Positions 30,519 to 38,904 of a DNA stretch of 64,000 nt are shown here, one piece after another (positions within the stretch are counted from its first letter, which is position 1; each line of letters opens with the position of its first letter). The position numbers were made by a program, and so were the translations under genes. The notes beneath the pieces were generated by a model, which was given only the letters and a program-made list of their open reading frames with translations, searched no databases and was not told the DNA's origin. Origin of the DNA: Fimbriiglobus ruber (GTDB lineage: Bacteria > Planctomycetota > Planctomycetia > Gemmatales > Gemmataceae). The stretch is taken from contig NZ_NIDE01000020.1 of assembly GCF_002197845.1 (NCBI RefSeq), positions 171,460 through 235,459 of the forward strand, in the 5' to 3' direction.

Positions 30519-33500
30519 CACACCGTGACCACATCGGCCGCCGACAACCCCTTGACGAACCTCAACGCGGCCCGCCTTATCCTTCGCCGCTTCGCCTTCA
30601 TCTTCGGACCTGCCGCCGGAGGCACCAGCGTCCCGCCCACCGCGTTCAAGTTCGCAGACATGCCCCCGATAGCCTTTTGCATGTGAGCGGCCCCGGAGAG
30701 CAAGATGGGCGTCTCCTGGCCGTCCGCGTCCGAGAAGTGCAAATGATGGGTCACTGCCTCCTCGTTGATCGTCCCCATCCGGCGGGCGTGTTCCGCCCCC
30801 AACCCCGGTTGGACATAGGCGATGGTCGCGTGCGGGACGTACTTCGCTCGGGTGTTCGTATGGGGGAGCAACTTCCGTAGTTTCCGGTTCAACCGCCTGA
30901 TCCCGGCACCGTGAACTTCAGCGTACAGAATGTCGTGCTCCGGGTGGCTAAACACCCGAACTCGCCCGAGCCGGTATTTCACGGGCCTCGAAGTTCCCCC
31001 TACGGCCCATCGCACGTCTTCCGGGTCGTCCGTGTGCAGTCCGTATAGCGTCGTGATGTGCGGGGAATCCTCCCGGCCGTCATCGAACGCGAGATGGTCG
31101 TCAGGGATGGAATCGGCGAGGGCCGTGATGTGGGACGCCAGGTGCCCCGGGAGTTTCACGTGGGTCGATGACAACGGCCGGTCGTCCGCGTCCATCCCCT
31201 TCTTCATGCGGGGCGGCAACGATCCCTTCCCGGCCGGGTTGCTGGGGCGGGGCGGCCAGTTCGCGGCCCCGGCCGGCTTGCCGTGCTTCGGCACCGGCAC
31301 CCGCTTCGCCCGCACCGTTACGCCACCCTTGCTCGCCGAAACCGGACCGCCGGCCTTGATCTGTTGAACCACCTGGCCGGCCAAACTCTGGATCAGATTC
31401 GACAACAGAGCATGCGCGTGCGACTCGGAGATCCCGAGTTTCGCAGCCACCCGCCCCGCGTGCTTCGACGCCTCGCTCGCCGCCCAGACCGCCGGCTTGT
31501 GGCTCAAAATCTTGGCGTGCCGCGGGGTCAGCCGCTGGGCGACGGGCAACGCGCGAGACGCGACGGCCGGGGCCACATGCTTCGCCAAGGGCGCCACGGT
31601 CGGCGGGAGCGGGGCTGGCGTAAACTCCTTGGTCGCGTCGGCGTTGGGGGGCGGCGTTCGGCTGGCGGGTTGCGCAGGCGTCGGGCCGCGGCCAGCAATC
31701 AGCGGCGCCGCAGGTGCGGCTGGCGACGGTTTCTTTGTCGGTGTGTGGTGGAACGCGGCGTCGATGGCCTCCGAGTTATCCCTCACTGGTACCGAAGATT
31801 GTCGCGGGGGCGGCGTCGGGGCCGAAGGCGTCGGCTTGGCAGCGGATTGAGACGCAGGGGCAGGCTGCCCGGCCAACACCCGATGCTTCTCGGCCGCTTC
31901 CACGTGGCCCTTGACCGCCCCTTCGGCCCCGCTCACACCGGACTTCTCTTTAGCCGTCCGCTCGTGAACGGCGGCTGCGTCTTGGTGAATCTTTGGATCG
32001 GTCTTAGCCCCGGGCGGAATGAACTCGTACCCTTCTTTCCCCGATTTGTCCCACAGGAGAGCCCCAGCCCCCCACTGGTTGCCGTTCTTGTCTCGCCCAT
32101 CGCTGTTGATTACGACTTTCTTGTGCCCGTCATCGGTGTGGAGGACTACCGTGTAGCCCTCCTTCGATTTTTGACGGACCAGATCTTCGACATGCTTCGT
32201 CGCCGCCTTCATATCGACGTAGCCGTTGCTGCCCGTGAATTGCTTCAACAACGAACCTTTGGTGATCGGTGCCTGGTGCGGCGTAGCAGTCGATGGCGAC
32301 GGCTTGTCACCTTCCTCTGGCTCCACATGACCGGCCTGTGCCCGTTGCAGCTTCTCCGCAAGGTCGTTGCGATCGGACAATTTTTGAAAGTGTGCCTCAC
32401 CGTGGGCGCCCCACTCTTCTTTTGGTTTGCGCACCCACCCCTTCATTGACTCGTCAATGCCCTTATCGGCTACGGCCAGTTTTGACTTCAGGTCGGCCAC
32501 GTGCGGCGAGTCTGGCTGAGCCCCGTGGGCCGCGATCGCCGCGTCCAGTTTCTTCCGTTGGCCTGGGTCTGTCACCTTGGCCCGAAGGGCTGCTGCGGCT
32601 TTCGGGTCTTTGGCCGCTGCTGCTACTTCGTCTTTATCGACGAACTCCCCATGATCATCTCGCGGATGCTGGTCTTCGAACCCTTTCTGGAACGGATCGC
32701 CCGGCTTGATCCCCAACGCCTGCAACACCTCATCGGTGATGAGACTGCGGGGGTCGCCAGTATCGGGGAGAGGTTCCTCGCCCTGTGCGTCCAACTCGGG
32801 GACACCGTTGGATCGATCGGGGGCCACAACGGGCGGGGCCGGTGGCGTGGGGGCGGCAGGTTGCCCGGGTGCGGGTTGTGGCTGGGTTGCGGCCTGGGCC
32901 TTGGCTTGGAGTCCGGCCACATACACCGACGGGGGGACCTCCCCTCCTTCCACGGGGTCCAGATCGATCATCCCCCGCAGTTCGTTCGTCATGATATAGC
33001 CAGACGACGCACCAGCATTCATTCGAGCCTGCTGGATATCGTGGTCGTCAATCTGTGGCGGGTCGATTTTTACGACGAGATGGTCTTTCTCCCAAAAACG
33101 CTTCGCCAGATGCTTGGTCAGTTGCTCGCCAATGTCCTTCACGACCGGCCCGAGCCCGAGCGTGAAGAACTGCTTGAGTTTTGCGTAGAACGCCGCGTAG
33201 CTGTCCGCGGGCTTCAGCCCCGCCACGGTTGGGTCGGCGAGCCACAGGGCACAGACCATGCCCATCATCCGGTCCCACCCGGACCCGTAGTCCATGTCAC
33301 GGGCGCCAGGAGTGAGTAAGTTCGTAATCTTCACATCTTCGTCGCCAGCCAGCCCGATAATCCGATTTCCGCGAGCGCCGCTATACCGCTGCGAGACCTG
33401 AGCCAGTGCCGCCTCAACCGCCTCCTGGTTCGCCCCCGGCACACTGATAATCGTGTCAGCCGACAGTCCGTTGTCCATCGACCGCTTCCAACTATCCGCG

Positions 33501-34243
33501 ATCGCGTCGATCGTGTCGATCATCCTCGCCCCGGCTTGCATCTTGGGCCACGTCGCCCACTGATACAGCGGGTGAATCTCGTGGTCCCAGATGGCATCGC
33601 GCCGGTCGATCGTCCACGGACCACCCATCCCGAACGGTCCCACGATCCCCGTCACGTAGTTCGTGACGTACCACCCACCGCACGGGTACTGGGTGCCCAT
33701 CGGGATCTGATTCGTCGTCGGGGCAGGCACGATCCACAGGTCGGCCGGCGTACCAACCTCGCTCGGTCGCCAGGGCACAATCACTTCGCCCACGAGCTGC
33801 TTTTGGAGCGTCCACGACGAGAGAAATTGGCTGATCGTCTCGACTTCGTTGGGGTCTTGCATCAGCCGGACGAGTTTGTGCTCGTCCGGGGCCGGCTGGT
33901 ACTCGTGGTCCTTCGCCCCCGGCGCCCCAAACGCCTTCTTGAACGGCACCCTCGAGGCCGTCCCCATCCCCTTCGGCCGCTGCTTCCGCTTCTGCTCCAC
34001 CCGGACCGTGCAGCTCCCGACCGCGTGCATCAACGCACGGATACAGAGGTACTGGACGTCCTTGTATTTGCTGGCCTGGGTGAGCCGATCAGAGAGTGCC
34101 GGCCCCGGGATGTCGCGGCTACGAATCTCCAGGACCGTTGACCGCGCCTGATTCGTGGCGGGTTGAGGAAGTCGTTGCGTCGGGTCGGGCAGCCCGAGAA
34201 TGCGGGAGCGGCTGGATTCGGCGGACTGCGTAGTAGGTGCCAT
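30518..34243 (-). CDS. Portal protein fused to a 2H phosphoesterase domain
   Basis: 1241 residues. Residues 1 to about 440 are a portal of the HK97 type: YLCIRALMHAVGSCTVRVE, a wing with TLQKQLVGEVIVPWR, the crown helices and FYAKLKQFFTLGLGPVVKDI. A linker (LGIKPGDPFQKGFEDQHPRD) and long Ala/Lys/Pro spacers follow. Residues about 1020-1180 (31186-30703) form a 2H phosphoesterase: SPHITTLYG with His 1062 and VPHATIAYV with His 1138, the two HxT motifs, about 76 residues apart as in the LigT fold. The tail is basic (KMKAKRRRIRR). The enzyme would ride in or on the portal and could act on cyclic or 2'-5' nucleotides. Substrate is unknown. ATG 34243 follows a GTTCCC box. Confidence 0.78.
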   Translation of the reverse strand: MAPTTQSAESSRSRILGLPDPTQRLPQPATNQARSTVLEIRSRDIPGPALSDRLTQASKYKDVQYLCIRALMHAVGSCTVRVEQKRKQRPKGMGTASRVPFKKAFGAPGAKDHEYQPAPDEHKLVRLMQDPNEVETISQFLSSWTLQKQLVGEVIVPWRPSEVGTPADLWIVPAPTTNQIPMGTQYPCGGWYVTNYVTGIVGPFGMGGPWTIDRRDAIWDHEIHPLYQWATWPKMQAGARMIDTIDAIADSWKRSMDNGLSADTIISVPGANQEAVEAALAQVSQRYSGARGNRIIGLAGDEDVKITNLLTPGARDMDYGSGWDRMMGMVCALWLADPTVAGLKPADSYAAFYAKLKQFFTLGLGPVVKDIGEQLTKHLAKRFWEKDHLVVKIDPPQIDDHDIQQARMNAGASSGYIMTNELRGMIDLDPVEGGEVPPSVYVAGLQAKAQAATQPQPAPGQPAAPTPPAPPVVAPDRSNGVPELDAQGEEPLPDTGDPRSLITDEVLQALGIKPGDPFQKGFEDQHPRDDHGEFVDKDEVAAAAKDPKAAAALRAKVTDPGQRKKLDAAIAAHGAQPDSPHVADLKSKLAVADKGIDESMKGWVRKPKEEWGAHGEAHFQKLSDRNDLAEKLQRAQAGHVEPEEGDKPSPSTATPHQAPITKGSLLKQFTGSNGYVDMKAATKHVEDLVRQKSKEGYTVVLHTDDGHKKVVINSDGRDKNGNQWGAGALLWDKSGKEGYEFIPPGAKTDPKIHQDAAAVHERTAKEKSGVSGAEGAVKGHVEAAEKHRVLAGQPAPASQSAAKPTPSAPTPPPRQSSVPVRDNSEAIDAAFHHTPTKKPSPAAPAAPLIAGRGPTPAQPASRTPPPNADATKEFTPAPLPPTVAPLAKHVAPAVASRALPVAQRLTPRHAKILSHKPAVWAASEASKHAGRVAAKLGISESHAHALLSNLIQSLAGQVVQQIKAGGPVSASKGGVTVRAKRVPVPKHGKPAGAANWPPRPSNPAGKGSLPPRMKKGMDADDRPLSSTHVKLPGHLASHITALADSIPDDHLAFDDGREDSPHITTLYGLHTDDPEDVRWAVGGTSRPVKYRLGRVRVFSHPEHDILYAEVHGAGIRRLNRKLRKLLPHTNTRAKYVPHATIAYVQPGLGAEHARRMGTINEEAVTHHLHFSDADGQETPILLSGAAHMQKAIGGMSANLNAVGGTLVPPAAGPKMKAKRRRIRRAALRFVKGLSAADVVTV

Positions 34244-34271
34244 GCGGCGAATGTGCCGCAGAACGGGGAAC
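34241..34271 (-). promoter_or_regulatory. GTTCCC box, portal gene
   Basis: GTTCCC, GGCACATTCG, CCGC, ATG 34243; the first G ends the TAG of the gene before. Confidence 0.5.
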
Positions 34272-34558
34272 TAGCCGACTCTCACAGGCTCGTCCGCCTC
34301 AACGCTTTCCGCCCGCTTCACCAATTGCATCTTGGTTTCCAGATGCGACTCTGACGGCAACGCGAACGAAGCAAATGGCAGGACTACCCACCGCGCGACC
34401 CACATCTTCATTGTCCCGTCGTCGAGCGTCTTAATGGCCGGGCGACGGAGTATCTTCACCCCACTGATCCGTAATTCCACGACCTCCCAACGATACGGCT
34501 CACCCGGTTCCATCCAGATATCGCCCACCCGCACGTCAGGTCGCTCAGCCTCACTCAT
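34271..34558 (-). CDS. Small hypothetical protein before the portal gene
   Basis: 95 residues from ATG 34558, overlapping the upstream stop by eight bases. RVGDIWMEPGEPYRWEVVEL and RISGVKILRRPAIKTLDDGT form a compact beta pattern, then an aromatic helix (MWVARWVVLPFASFALP). This DIWxxP..YRWEVxE layout is also seen in phage proteins of unknown role. Part of an overlapping run from 35415 to 34271. Confidence 0.52.
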   Translation of the reverse strand: MSEAERPDVRVGDIWMEPGEPYRWEVVELRISGVKILRRPAIKTLDDGTMKMWVARWVVLPFASFALPSESHLETKMQLVKRAESVEADEPVRVG

Positions 34559-35018
34559 TAGTTTCCCCCAGGAGATACATCGGCACCCGCCCCACCTCCA
34601 ACCGCCTGATCTTCCCCGCCGCCACCAGTCGAGCGACCACCCGCTTCACCCGTTCCCGACTCTTCTCGGGGACTGCCGCCGGTCTGCGGACTTGCGCGAC
34701 TACCGGACACCACGGACACGGGCCATCAGTGTTGAGGAACCGGGTGACTTGGCTGATCTGAAGGCCGATGCCTCGATGCCGCGAGAAAACGCTGAGCACG
34801 TCGGATTCGCGGCGTTTAACCCCGCAATTAAGGCAATAATACACCGCAACAGGCTCCGGATCGCTCGCCGGGACAAACTGCCCGCAGCCGCCGTCGCACA
34901 ACACCACGTGCACCACATTGTTACCAGAAGGCGCAGGCGACCCGTCTCCGTCCCAGCGACCAATGAACGGCCCCTGGATGTCGCGGTCGATCATCTCGCG
35001 CAGCCGGTCGTGATTCAC
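34551..35018 (-). CDS. Zinc and winged-helix-like protein
   Basis: 155 residues from GTG 35018 with GGAAGGG upstream. CDGGCGQFV, YYCLNCGVKRR and CPWCPVV provide about seven Cys. The C-terminal 60 residues (ISQVTRFLN, then RVKRVVARLVAAGKIRRLEV and PMYLLGE) resemble a winged helix with its wing. A DNA-binding role is likely. It overlaps the next gene. Confidence 0.55.
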   Translation of the reverse strand: MNHDRLREMIDRDIQGPFIGRWDGDGSPAPSGNNVVHVVLCDGGCGQFVPASDPEPVAVYYCLNCGVKRRESDVLSVFSRHRGIGLQISQVTRFLNTDGPCPWCPVVAQVRRPAAVPEKSRERVKRVVARLVAAGKIRRLEVGRVPMYLLGETNE

Positions 35019-35091
35019 GGTCCCTTCCTCCCCGTCAGAGTTAGGATATAGTGCTCGGTGAGGAAGCGGTCGAGGCACTGTGCGGTCATAC

Positions 35092-35415
35092 TCAGTCTCC
35101 CTCGACTGGAGCCGCTTCCAGCACATCTTCTGGCACGTCAAAGTGAATCGCCTTCATTAGATCAGCCAACTCGCCCCGCGTGCGGTAGTAGCCCGGGAGC
35201 ATCACCATGTCGCCCTCTTCCGGGTCAGGATCTTTGAGGAACACGTATCCGCGGTTGTCCGGGACCGAGATCGCCCAGACGATCGTGAGCCACGGCTTCT
35301 GGCAACCGGGCACGTCGCGCGGCTTCTCGGTGATTCGCATCTCGTCGCCCTTGCGCGTCCACCCCTGCGTCTCCATCCACTCGGGGGTTAGGAAAGTGTC
35401 GCGGTCGTTGCTCAT
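35092..35415 (-). CDS. Hypothetical 107-aa protein
   Basis: ATG 35415 overlaps the stop of the previous gene by four bases. FLTPEWMETQGWTRKGDEMR, then PWLTIVWAISVPDNRGYVFL and a C-terminal helix RTRGELADLMKAIHF. The EW...GW...G pattern is common in small phage proteins that are often annotated only as hypothetical. No Cys cluster. Function unknown. Confidence 0.52.
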   Translation of the reverse strand: MSNDRDTFLTPEWMETQGWTRKGDEMRITEKPRDVPGCQKPWLTIVWAISVPDNRGYVFLKDPDPEEGDMVMLPGYYRTRGELADLMKAIHFDVPEDVLEAAPVEGD

Positions 35416-35645
35416 ATCGCCACCTTAAACGGCCTCGCCTTCCCCTCATCTGCCCACGCAACAAATGACGCGAGCGGCCCGAACGACGCCTCGAACTGCT
35501 CGGCCCAGATTCGCCGAATGTTCTCCCGGAACCGTTGGTCGGCACAGGGGAAGCACGTGCACTTCGCATCGCCCGTACACGTCGACGGGAGAGGAACGAT
35601 TTCGAGGGGCGGCTCGGGAACTCCCACGAATATGGTCTTGTTCAT
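35412..35645 (-). CDS. Small Cys-containing protein
   Basis: 77 residues from ATG 35645; the frame stays open to 35849 but that stretch has no start with a ribosome site. CTGDAKCTCFPCADQRFREN has four Cys in 12 residues, and a long amphipathic helix follows (IRRIWAEQFEASFGPLASFV). It ends in an ATGA overlap with the next gene. About 180 bases upstream are without a convincing gene. Confidence 0.48.
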   Translation of the reverse strand: MNKTIFVGVPEPPLEIVPLPSTCTGDAKCTCFPCADQRFRENIRRIWAEQFEASFGPLASFVAWADEGKARPFKVAI

Positions 35646-35824
35646 TCTGTTGCCACCAATCTGACTGTCATCCAGACCGTTCCCACTGCCAGCGAGCCGA
35701 AACACGCCCACCCCTGCCACTCGCAAGGTCGCGGGTTGGATGCCAGACTCGGTGTGTACCACTTCGTCGGCTTCAATTGGTTTAGGACTGGCTGATCGGC
35801 AGACAGAGTAATTATCACAGCTTT

Positions 35825-36052
35825 CTACCTCCGGCTGACGATAAGCCAATCAACCGAGCACTCCGCGTACGCCCACCCGACTACGATCAAGCCAGACGCA
35901 CAAAATGCCAGTAACCCAACGGGCGCTGCGAGCAAACAAAACGTGGCAGTCTGCTGGGCGGAATACGTTTTTGGTGGCACCAGTCTGATGAACATCGCCA
36001 TCAGCGGGTAGGACACCACCGCGTAGATTGCCAACCACCAATACCAGTCCAT
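35825..36052 (-). CDS. Two-TM membrane protein
   Basis: 75 residues from ATG 36052; GGAG lies two bases before it, GAGGG further upstream. WYWWLAIYAVVSYPLMAMFI and FCLLAAPVGLLAFCASGLIV are two clear membrane helices joined by a short polar loop, and the C-terminus is polar. Size and topology are like small holins, but similar proteins also occur as accessory genes. Stands between two small hypothetical genes. Confidence 0.52.
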   Translation of the reverse strand: MDWYWWLAIYAVVSYPLMAMFIRLVPPKTYSAQQTATFCLLAAPVGLLAFCASGLIVVGWAYAECSVDWLIVSRR

Positions 36053-36095
36053 CACTCCGACCCTCTCAGTGTGTCTGCCACGATCTGTTGCCACC

Positions 36096-36386
36096 TCACC
36101 CCATCCTCAGTTTCAACACTGTTACCGCAATTAACTCCGCCTCGCCCGTAAGATCCCGCGGCACCCCTATGACCCACACCGCGCACAACTCCGCGTCGTA
36201 CCAGAACTGATTCCCCGATCGCACACAGATACTCTGCCGCCGCTTCTTCCTGTTAAAGTGCTGCACCTTGGTCGGCGACACGCGGACGGCGCCGGCCAAC
36301 GATGCGACCAGATCCCCCGCCGGGAATCGCTTGAGGAAGCGGTCGAGGCAGTGGTTGGAGACGGCGACGGTTGGTAAGGTGGTCAC
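36096..36386 (-). CDS. Small basic hypothetical protein
   Basis: 96 residues from GTG 36386 with GGAG upstream. HCLDRFLKRFPAGDLVASLA is helical, followed by VSPTKVQHFNRKKRRQSICV, a basic segment, and strands FWYDAELCAVWVIGV. The layout resembles small proteins that bind nucleic acid, but no family is certain. A phrase like its CLDRFLKRF also occurs in a tiny ORF near 35.05 kb. Confidence 0.48.
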   Translation of the reverse strand: MTTLPTVAVSNHCLDRFLKRFPAGDLVASLAGAVRVSPTKVQHFNRKKRRQSICVRSGNQFWYDAELCAVWVIGVPRDLTGEAELIAVTVLKLRMG

Positions 36387-36391
36387 GCTAT

Positions 36392-36601
36392 TTACTCCGT
36401 CTCCCCCACAATTTCTTCTTCACCGGCACAACCCCCGGCTCCTCCACCTTTACCCCGTTCAAACCCTCCGCCGCGTCCATCCCCAAGCCGCCCAGCGAAC
36501 AATGCGGGTTCGGACACCCGCCCCCATTCCCAATGGGTGAAGTGGCACTTCGGGCAGTCGATCACCACGCCGGACTGGTCCTTGGGCTGGTAGGCGGCCA
36601 T
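36392..36601 (-). CDS. Small CxxC protein with Gly/Glu tail
   Basis: 69 residues from ATG 36601, GGAG eight bases upstream. IDCPKCHFTHWEW gives one CxxC-x(3)-H site; the rest is low-complexity Gly and Glu. Stops four bases before the next gene's GTG region. The tail may be disordered. Weakly supported but in a coherent run of small genes. Confidence 0.42.
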   Translation of the reverse strand: MAAYQPKDQSGVVIDCPKCHFTHWEWGRVSEPALFAGRLGDGRGGGFERGKGGGAGGCAGEEEIVGETE

Positions 36602-36656
36602 TGGCGGACTCCGTGGCGTGTGGGGTACGTCAGGGATGGTGGGGTCGGGCGGGGAA

Positions 36657-37097
36657 TCAAGCAGTCGATTCGACCACCTGCCGCGCCACAGACGAAGGCG
36701 GCTCCGGCAGACACGCCAGCGTCCAACGGTTCTCTGGAAAGTGGTCGGCCGGGACCGCGCGGGCGCCCACCACTTGGAATACGCTCGTCCTGTCGGCGAA
36801 CTGTACACTTCGCAATTCCAGAAAACCGCTCTTTCGGTGATACCACCACAGACCAGATTGCGATGGGTTTTCGAGCCACACCGCCTCTTCCGGTTCCTCA
36901 TTCGCCCCGGACTGCTTCCCGCCGCCGATCTGTTCCGCCACCTCGCACGGAAGTCTCGACAGCATCTCATGCCGCAGACACTTGGTCGCCAAGTGGTACA
37001 GTGTCTCCGCCGACATGTCGACGTACTGCCCGCTCGGGAACGAGTGCTTGGCGTAGTGCTCCAGAACCCGGAACGCCAGGTCGATCGCAGCCGACAT
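36657..37097 (-). CDS. Hypothetical 146-aa protein
   Basis: ATG 37097 with GAGGG eight bases upstream. The N-terminal third is helical (IDLAFRVLEHYAKHSFPSGQ), the middle has GLWWYHRKSGFLELRSVQFA, and the C-terminal third is mixed. No recognised motif. About 275 bases upstream, to the GroES gene, hold no clear gene; they include AAAGAAAACG repeats of no evident function. Confidence 0.52.
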   Translation of the reverse strand: MSAAIDLAFRVLEHYAKHSFPSGQYVDMSAETLYHLATKCLRHEMLSRLPCEVAEQIGGGKQSGANEEPEEAVWLENPSQSGLWWYHRKSGFLELRSVQFADRTSVFQVVGARAVPADHFPENRWTLACLPEPPSSVARQVVESTA

Positions 37098-37371
37098 GTC
37101 GCACCCTCGGATAAAGAAAACGCGCGCGGGATTGCTGTTACGCTAAAGACGACTGTGGCTCACGCGATTATGCCACGCCCGGTCACTGTTCGTTCCGGCC
37201 CCTAGTTCCCCGAGTCCGCCTACTCCGTGGCCCGCGTGCGTTACAGCGGGATTGCGCCGCGGAGGTCTGCGTCATGCCGTTTCGTGTCGGCGTCACATTC
37301 ACCCGGTTCAGGCGTCACTTATTATGGATGGCTGCCTTCAGGCCCACCACCCGCGCACGTGTCTCCAACGG
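37098..37371. other. Intergenic stretch without a supported gene
   Basis: 274 bases between the 36657 and 37372 genes. Short frames exist on both strands but none has a ribosome site or a protein-like composition. A GTTCCCC sequence at 37205 is on the plus strand and does not lead to a gene. Confidence 0.5.
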
Positions 37372-37689
37372 TTACAGGATGCCGACCACTTCCCCCGCCC
37401 GCATCACCAGATAATCCTCCCCGTCCAGTTCTATCTCGCTCGCCGAGTGTTCACTGAACAGCACCCGGTCCCCCACGGCGACATCCATCGCACACCGGAC
37501 CCCGCTGTCCGTAATCCGACCCGGGCCGGCGGCGGCCACCACGCCCCGTTTGGGCTTGCCCTTGGCGCGGTCCGGAATGAGGATACCGCCTGGGGTCTTG
37601 GTCGCCGGTTCATCAGGGGTGATGAGGATGATGTCGCCGGTCGGCCGGAAAGTCACAGCGCATTTCTTGGCACAGGTGGTCTTGGTCAC
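37372..37689 (-). CDS. groES: GroES-type co-chaperonin
   Basis: 105 residues from GTG 37689 with GAGG nine bases upstream (a TTG at 37704 is the alternative). Full-length Cpn10 fold: DIILITPDEPATKTPGGILI with the mobile-loop GGIL, then KPKR-GVVAAAGPGR, VGDRVLFSEHSASEIELDGE and YLVMRAGEVVGIL. The mobile loop binds the chaperonin lid. Phages such as T4 bring their own GroES analogue to fold the capsid protein with the host GroEL; the same use is inferred here. No groEL gene is present. Confidence 0.85.
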   Translation of the reverse strand: MTKTTCAKKCAVTFRPTGDIILITPDEPATKTPGGILIPDRAKGKPKRGVVAAAGPGRITDSGVRCAMDVAVGDRVLFSEHSASEIELDGEDYLVMRAGEVVGIL

Positions 37690-37731
37690 AGTCGTCAGCC
37701 TCAAAGGTGTTGGATAAAAAAACGCTTCGTG

Positions 37732-38448
37732 TTACGTCTTCGACAGATTCACATTGACTTGCACCGCCGGCTGAGCCGGATCTGGCGATACTGACGATAC
37801 TGACGATAGCAGTTGCGCGGCCGACTGGTTACCATCCAGCTTCCACGACCGGACCAAGCCACTCGTCGCTTGATAAGCCGCCTGCGTGCCCCGAGCGTCA
37901 GCCGCAAAGCTCATTGCCCCCTTCGCGGCTATGCCGTACTTGGCCGCCTCTTGGATCGCGTCTTGGTTCGCACCCAGGAACAGGAATTGCCAGCCATATT
38001 TGGTCGTCTGGTGTGCCACCCGCTCGTTCAATTGGACACGCGTGAACAGCCGAGACTGGTTTTCTTCGCCGTCGGTCATGATGACGACGACCACCTTGTC
38101 TGGGCGGTCCGCATCGCTCATGCGGGCGAGCCGGGTGCCGGTGCGGTCGATGGCGATGCATACCGCGTCGATCAAAGCCGTGCCGCCCCGCGGTTTGAAC
38201 GTTTCGGCCGACAACCGAGGGGCATCGGTCTGTGGCTTGGCTTCGAACACGACGAGCGGGAACTCCTCGCCCGCACCCCGGGCCGACGCCGTGTCATCGA
38301 ATTGGATCATTGTCCAACACCCTTCGCCGGGCACCCGCGTCTGTTCCTCGACAAACGTGTTGAACCCGGCGATCGTTGCTTCCTTGATGGACGACATCGA
38401 GCCCGATCGGTCCAGGATCATCGTGATGTCCGTGAAATCTCTCGGCAT
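37732..38448 (-). CDS. von Willebrand factor A domain protein
   Basis: 238 residues from ATG 38448. MIDAS motif complete: D13-x-S-x-S (LDRSGSMSS), the Thr in RGGTALIDA near residue 90 and Asp in IMTDGEENQ near 124. These residues hold Mg or Mn for protein contacts. The C-terminal part (LFLGANQDAIQEAAKYGIAA) is typical of stand-alone bacterial and phage vWA proteins. It is preceded by its own promoter and may also cover the GroES gene 43 bases downstream. Partner unknown. Confidence 0.8.
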   Translation of the reverse strand: MPRDFTDITMILDRSGSMSSIKEATIAGFNTFVEEQTRVPGEGCWTMIQFDDTASARGAGEEFPLVVFEAKPQTDAPRLSAETFKPRGGTALIDAVCIAIDRTGTRLARMSDADRPDKVVVVIMTDGEENQSRLFTRVQLNERVAHQTTKYGWQFLFLGANQDAIQEAAKYGIAAKGAMSFAADARGTQAAYQATSGLVRSWKLDGNQSAAQLLSSVSSVSPDPAQPAVQVNVNLSKT

Positions 38449-38498
38449 ACCGTCAACCCTCGTGTCGTTGTGTAAAAGTTCGTACCCACCCCACCCCT

Positions 38499-38524
38499 AC
38501 TTTACCCGCCCGCGTTGCCTGAGT
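38499..38524 (-). promoter_or_regulatory. TCAGGCAACG promoter, vWA gene
   Basis: ACTCAGGCAACG, 8 bases, TAAAGT; leader of about 42 bases. Confidence 0.7.
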
Positions 38525-38535
38525 CGGCCACCGGC

Positions 38536-38904
38536 TCACCCGTACCCCTTGTCGAGCGGGTCCGGCCCAGTCGCCGGGTCGAAGTCGGGTCCGTAAGGGT
38601 CGACCGGCTTGGGATCTACCAGCCTCGCTTTTATCGCCTCGCCCCCCGTTACAGGCTCAAACCGCTCGCGAAATGTCTCGTCGCCCGCCACCTCAACCGC
38701 GATCCCATCCCTGAGAATGAGCCAGTCGCCCGGGTGGACGTCTTGTCCCGTGGCCACCAACTGCCAGGCCGATGCGTACTTCAGGCGGGCGGGGTCGGGG
38801 CGGTGTCGCAGCCCCATTGCCACCACCAGGCGAGGATCAGAATGAGTTGTCTCGGGCCACTGGACAGCCTCGACGGTGACAGGTTTGGTGCGGAACGTCG
38901 GCAT
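38536..38904 (-). CDS. Phage protein of the 'VxAVQW...PGDW' family
   Basis: 122 residues from ATG 38904. It starts FRTKPVTVEAVQW and later has VHPGDWLILRDGIAVEVAGD and FRERFEPVTGG. This order (KPVxVEAxQW, then GDWxI, then F...F.P) is a very common small phage family without known function. It overlaps the next upstream gene, which carries a related pattern. Confidence 0.62.
   Translation of the reverse strand: MPTFRTKPVTVEAVQWPETTHSDPRLVVAMGLRHRPDPARLKYASAWQLVATGQDVHPGDWLILRDGIAVEVAGDETFRERFEPVTGGEAIKARLVDPKPVDPYGPDFDPATGPDPLDKGYG

Noticed and set aside
31283-32449. 388-residue plus-strand frame over the portal gene
   Set aside because: Antisense of the Ala/Lys/Pro linker; the minus frame is continuous over 1241 codons with portal and 2H motifs.
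35015-35089. 24-residue minus ORF with CLDRFLTEHYIL
   Set aside because: It has no ribosome site and overlaps the next gene start; kept only as a note because it resembles the 36096 protein.
37195-37215. GTTCCCC on the plus strand near 37205
   Set aside because: No CACNTTCC part and no gene start follows, so it is not counted with the GTTCCC boxes.
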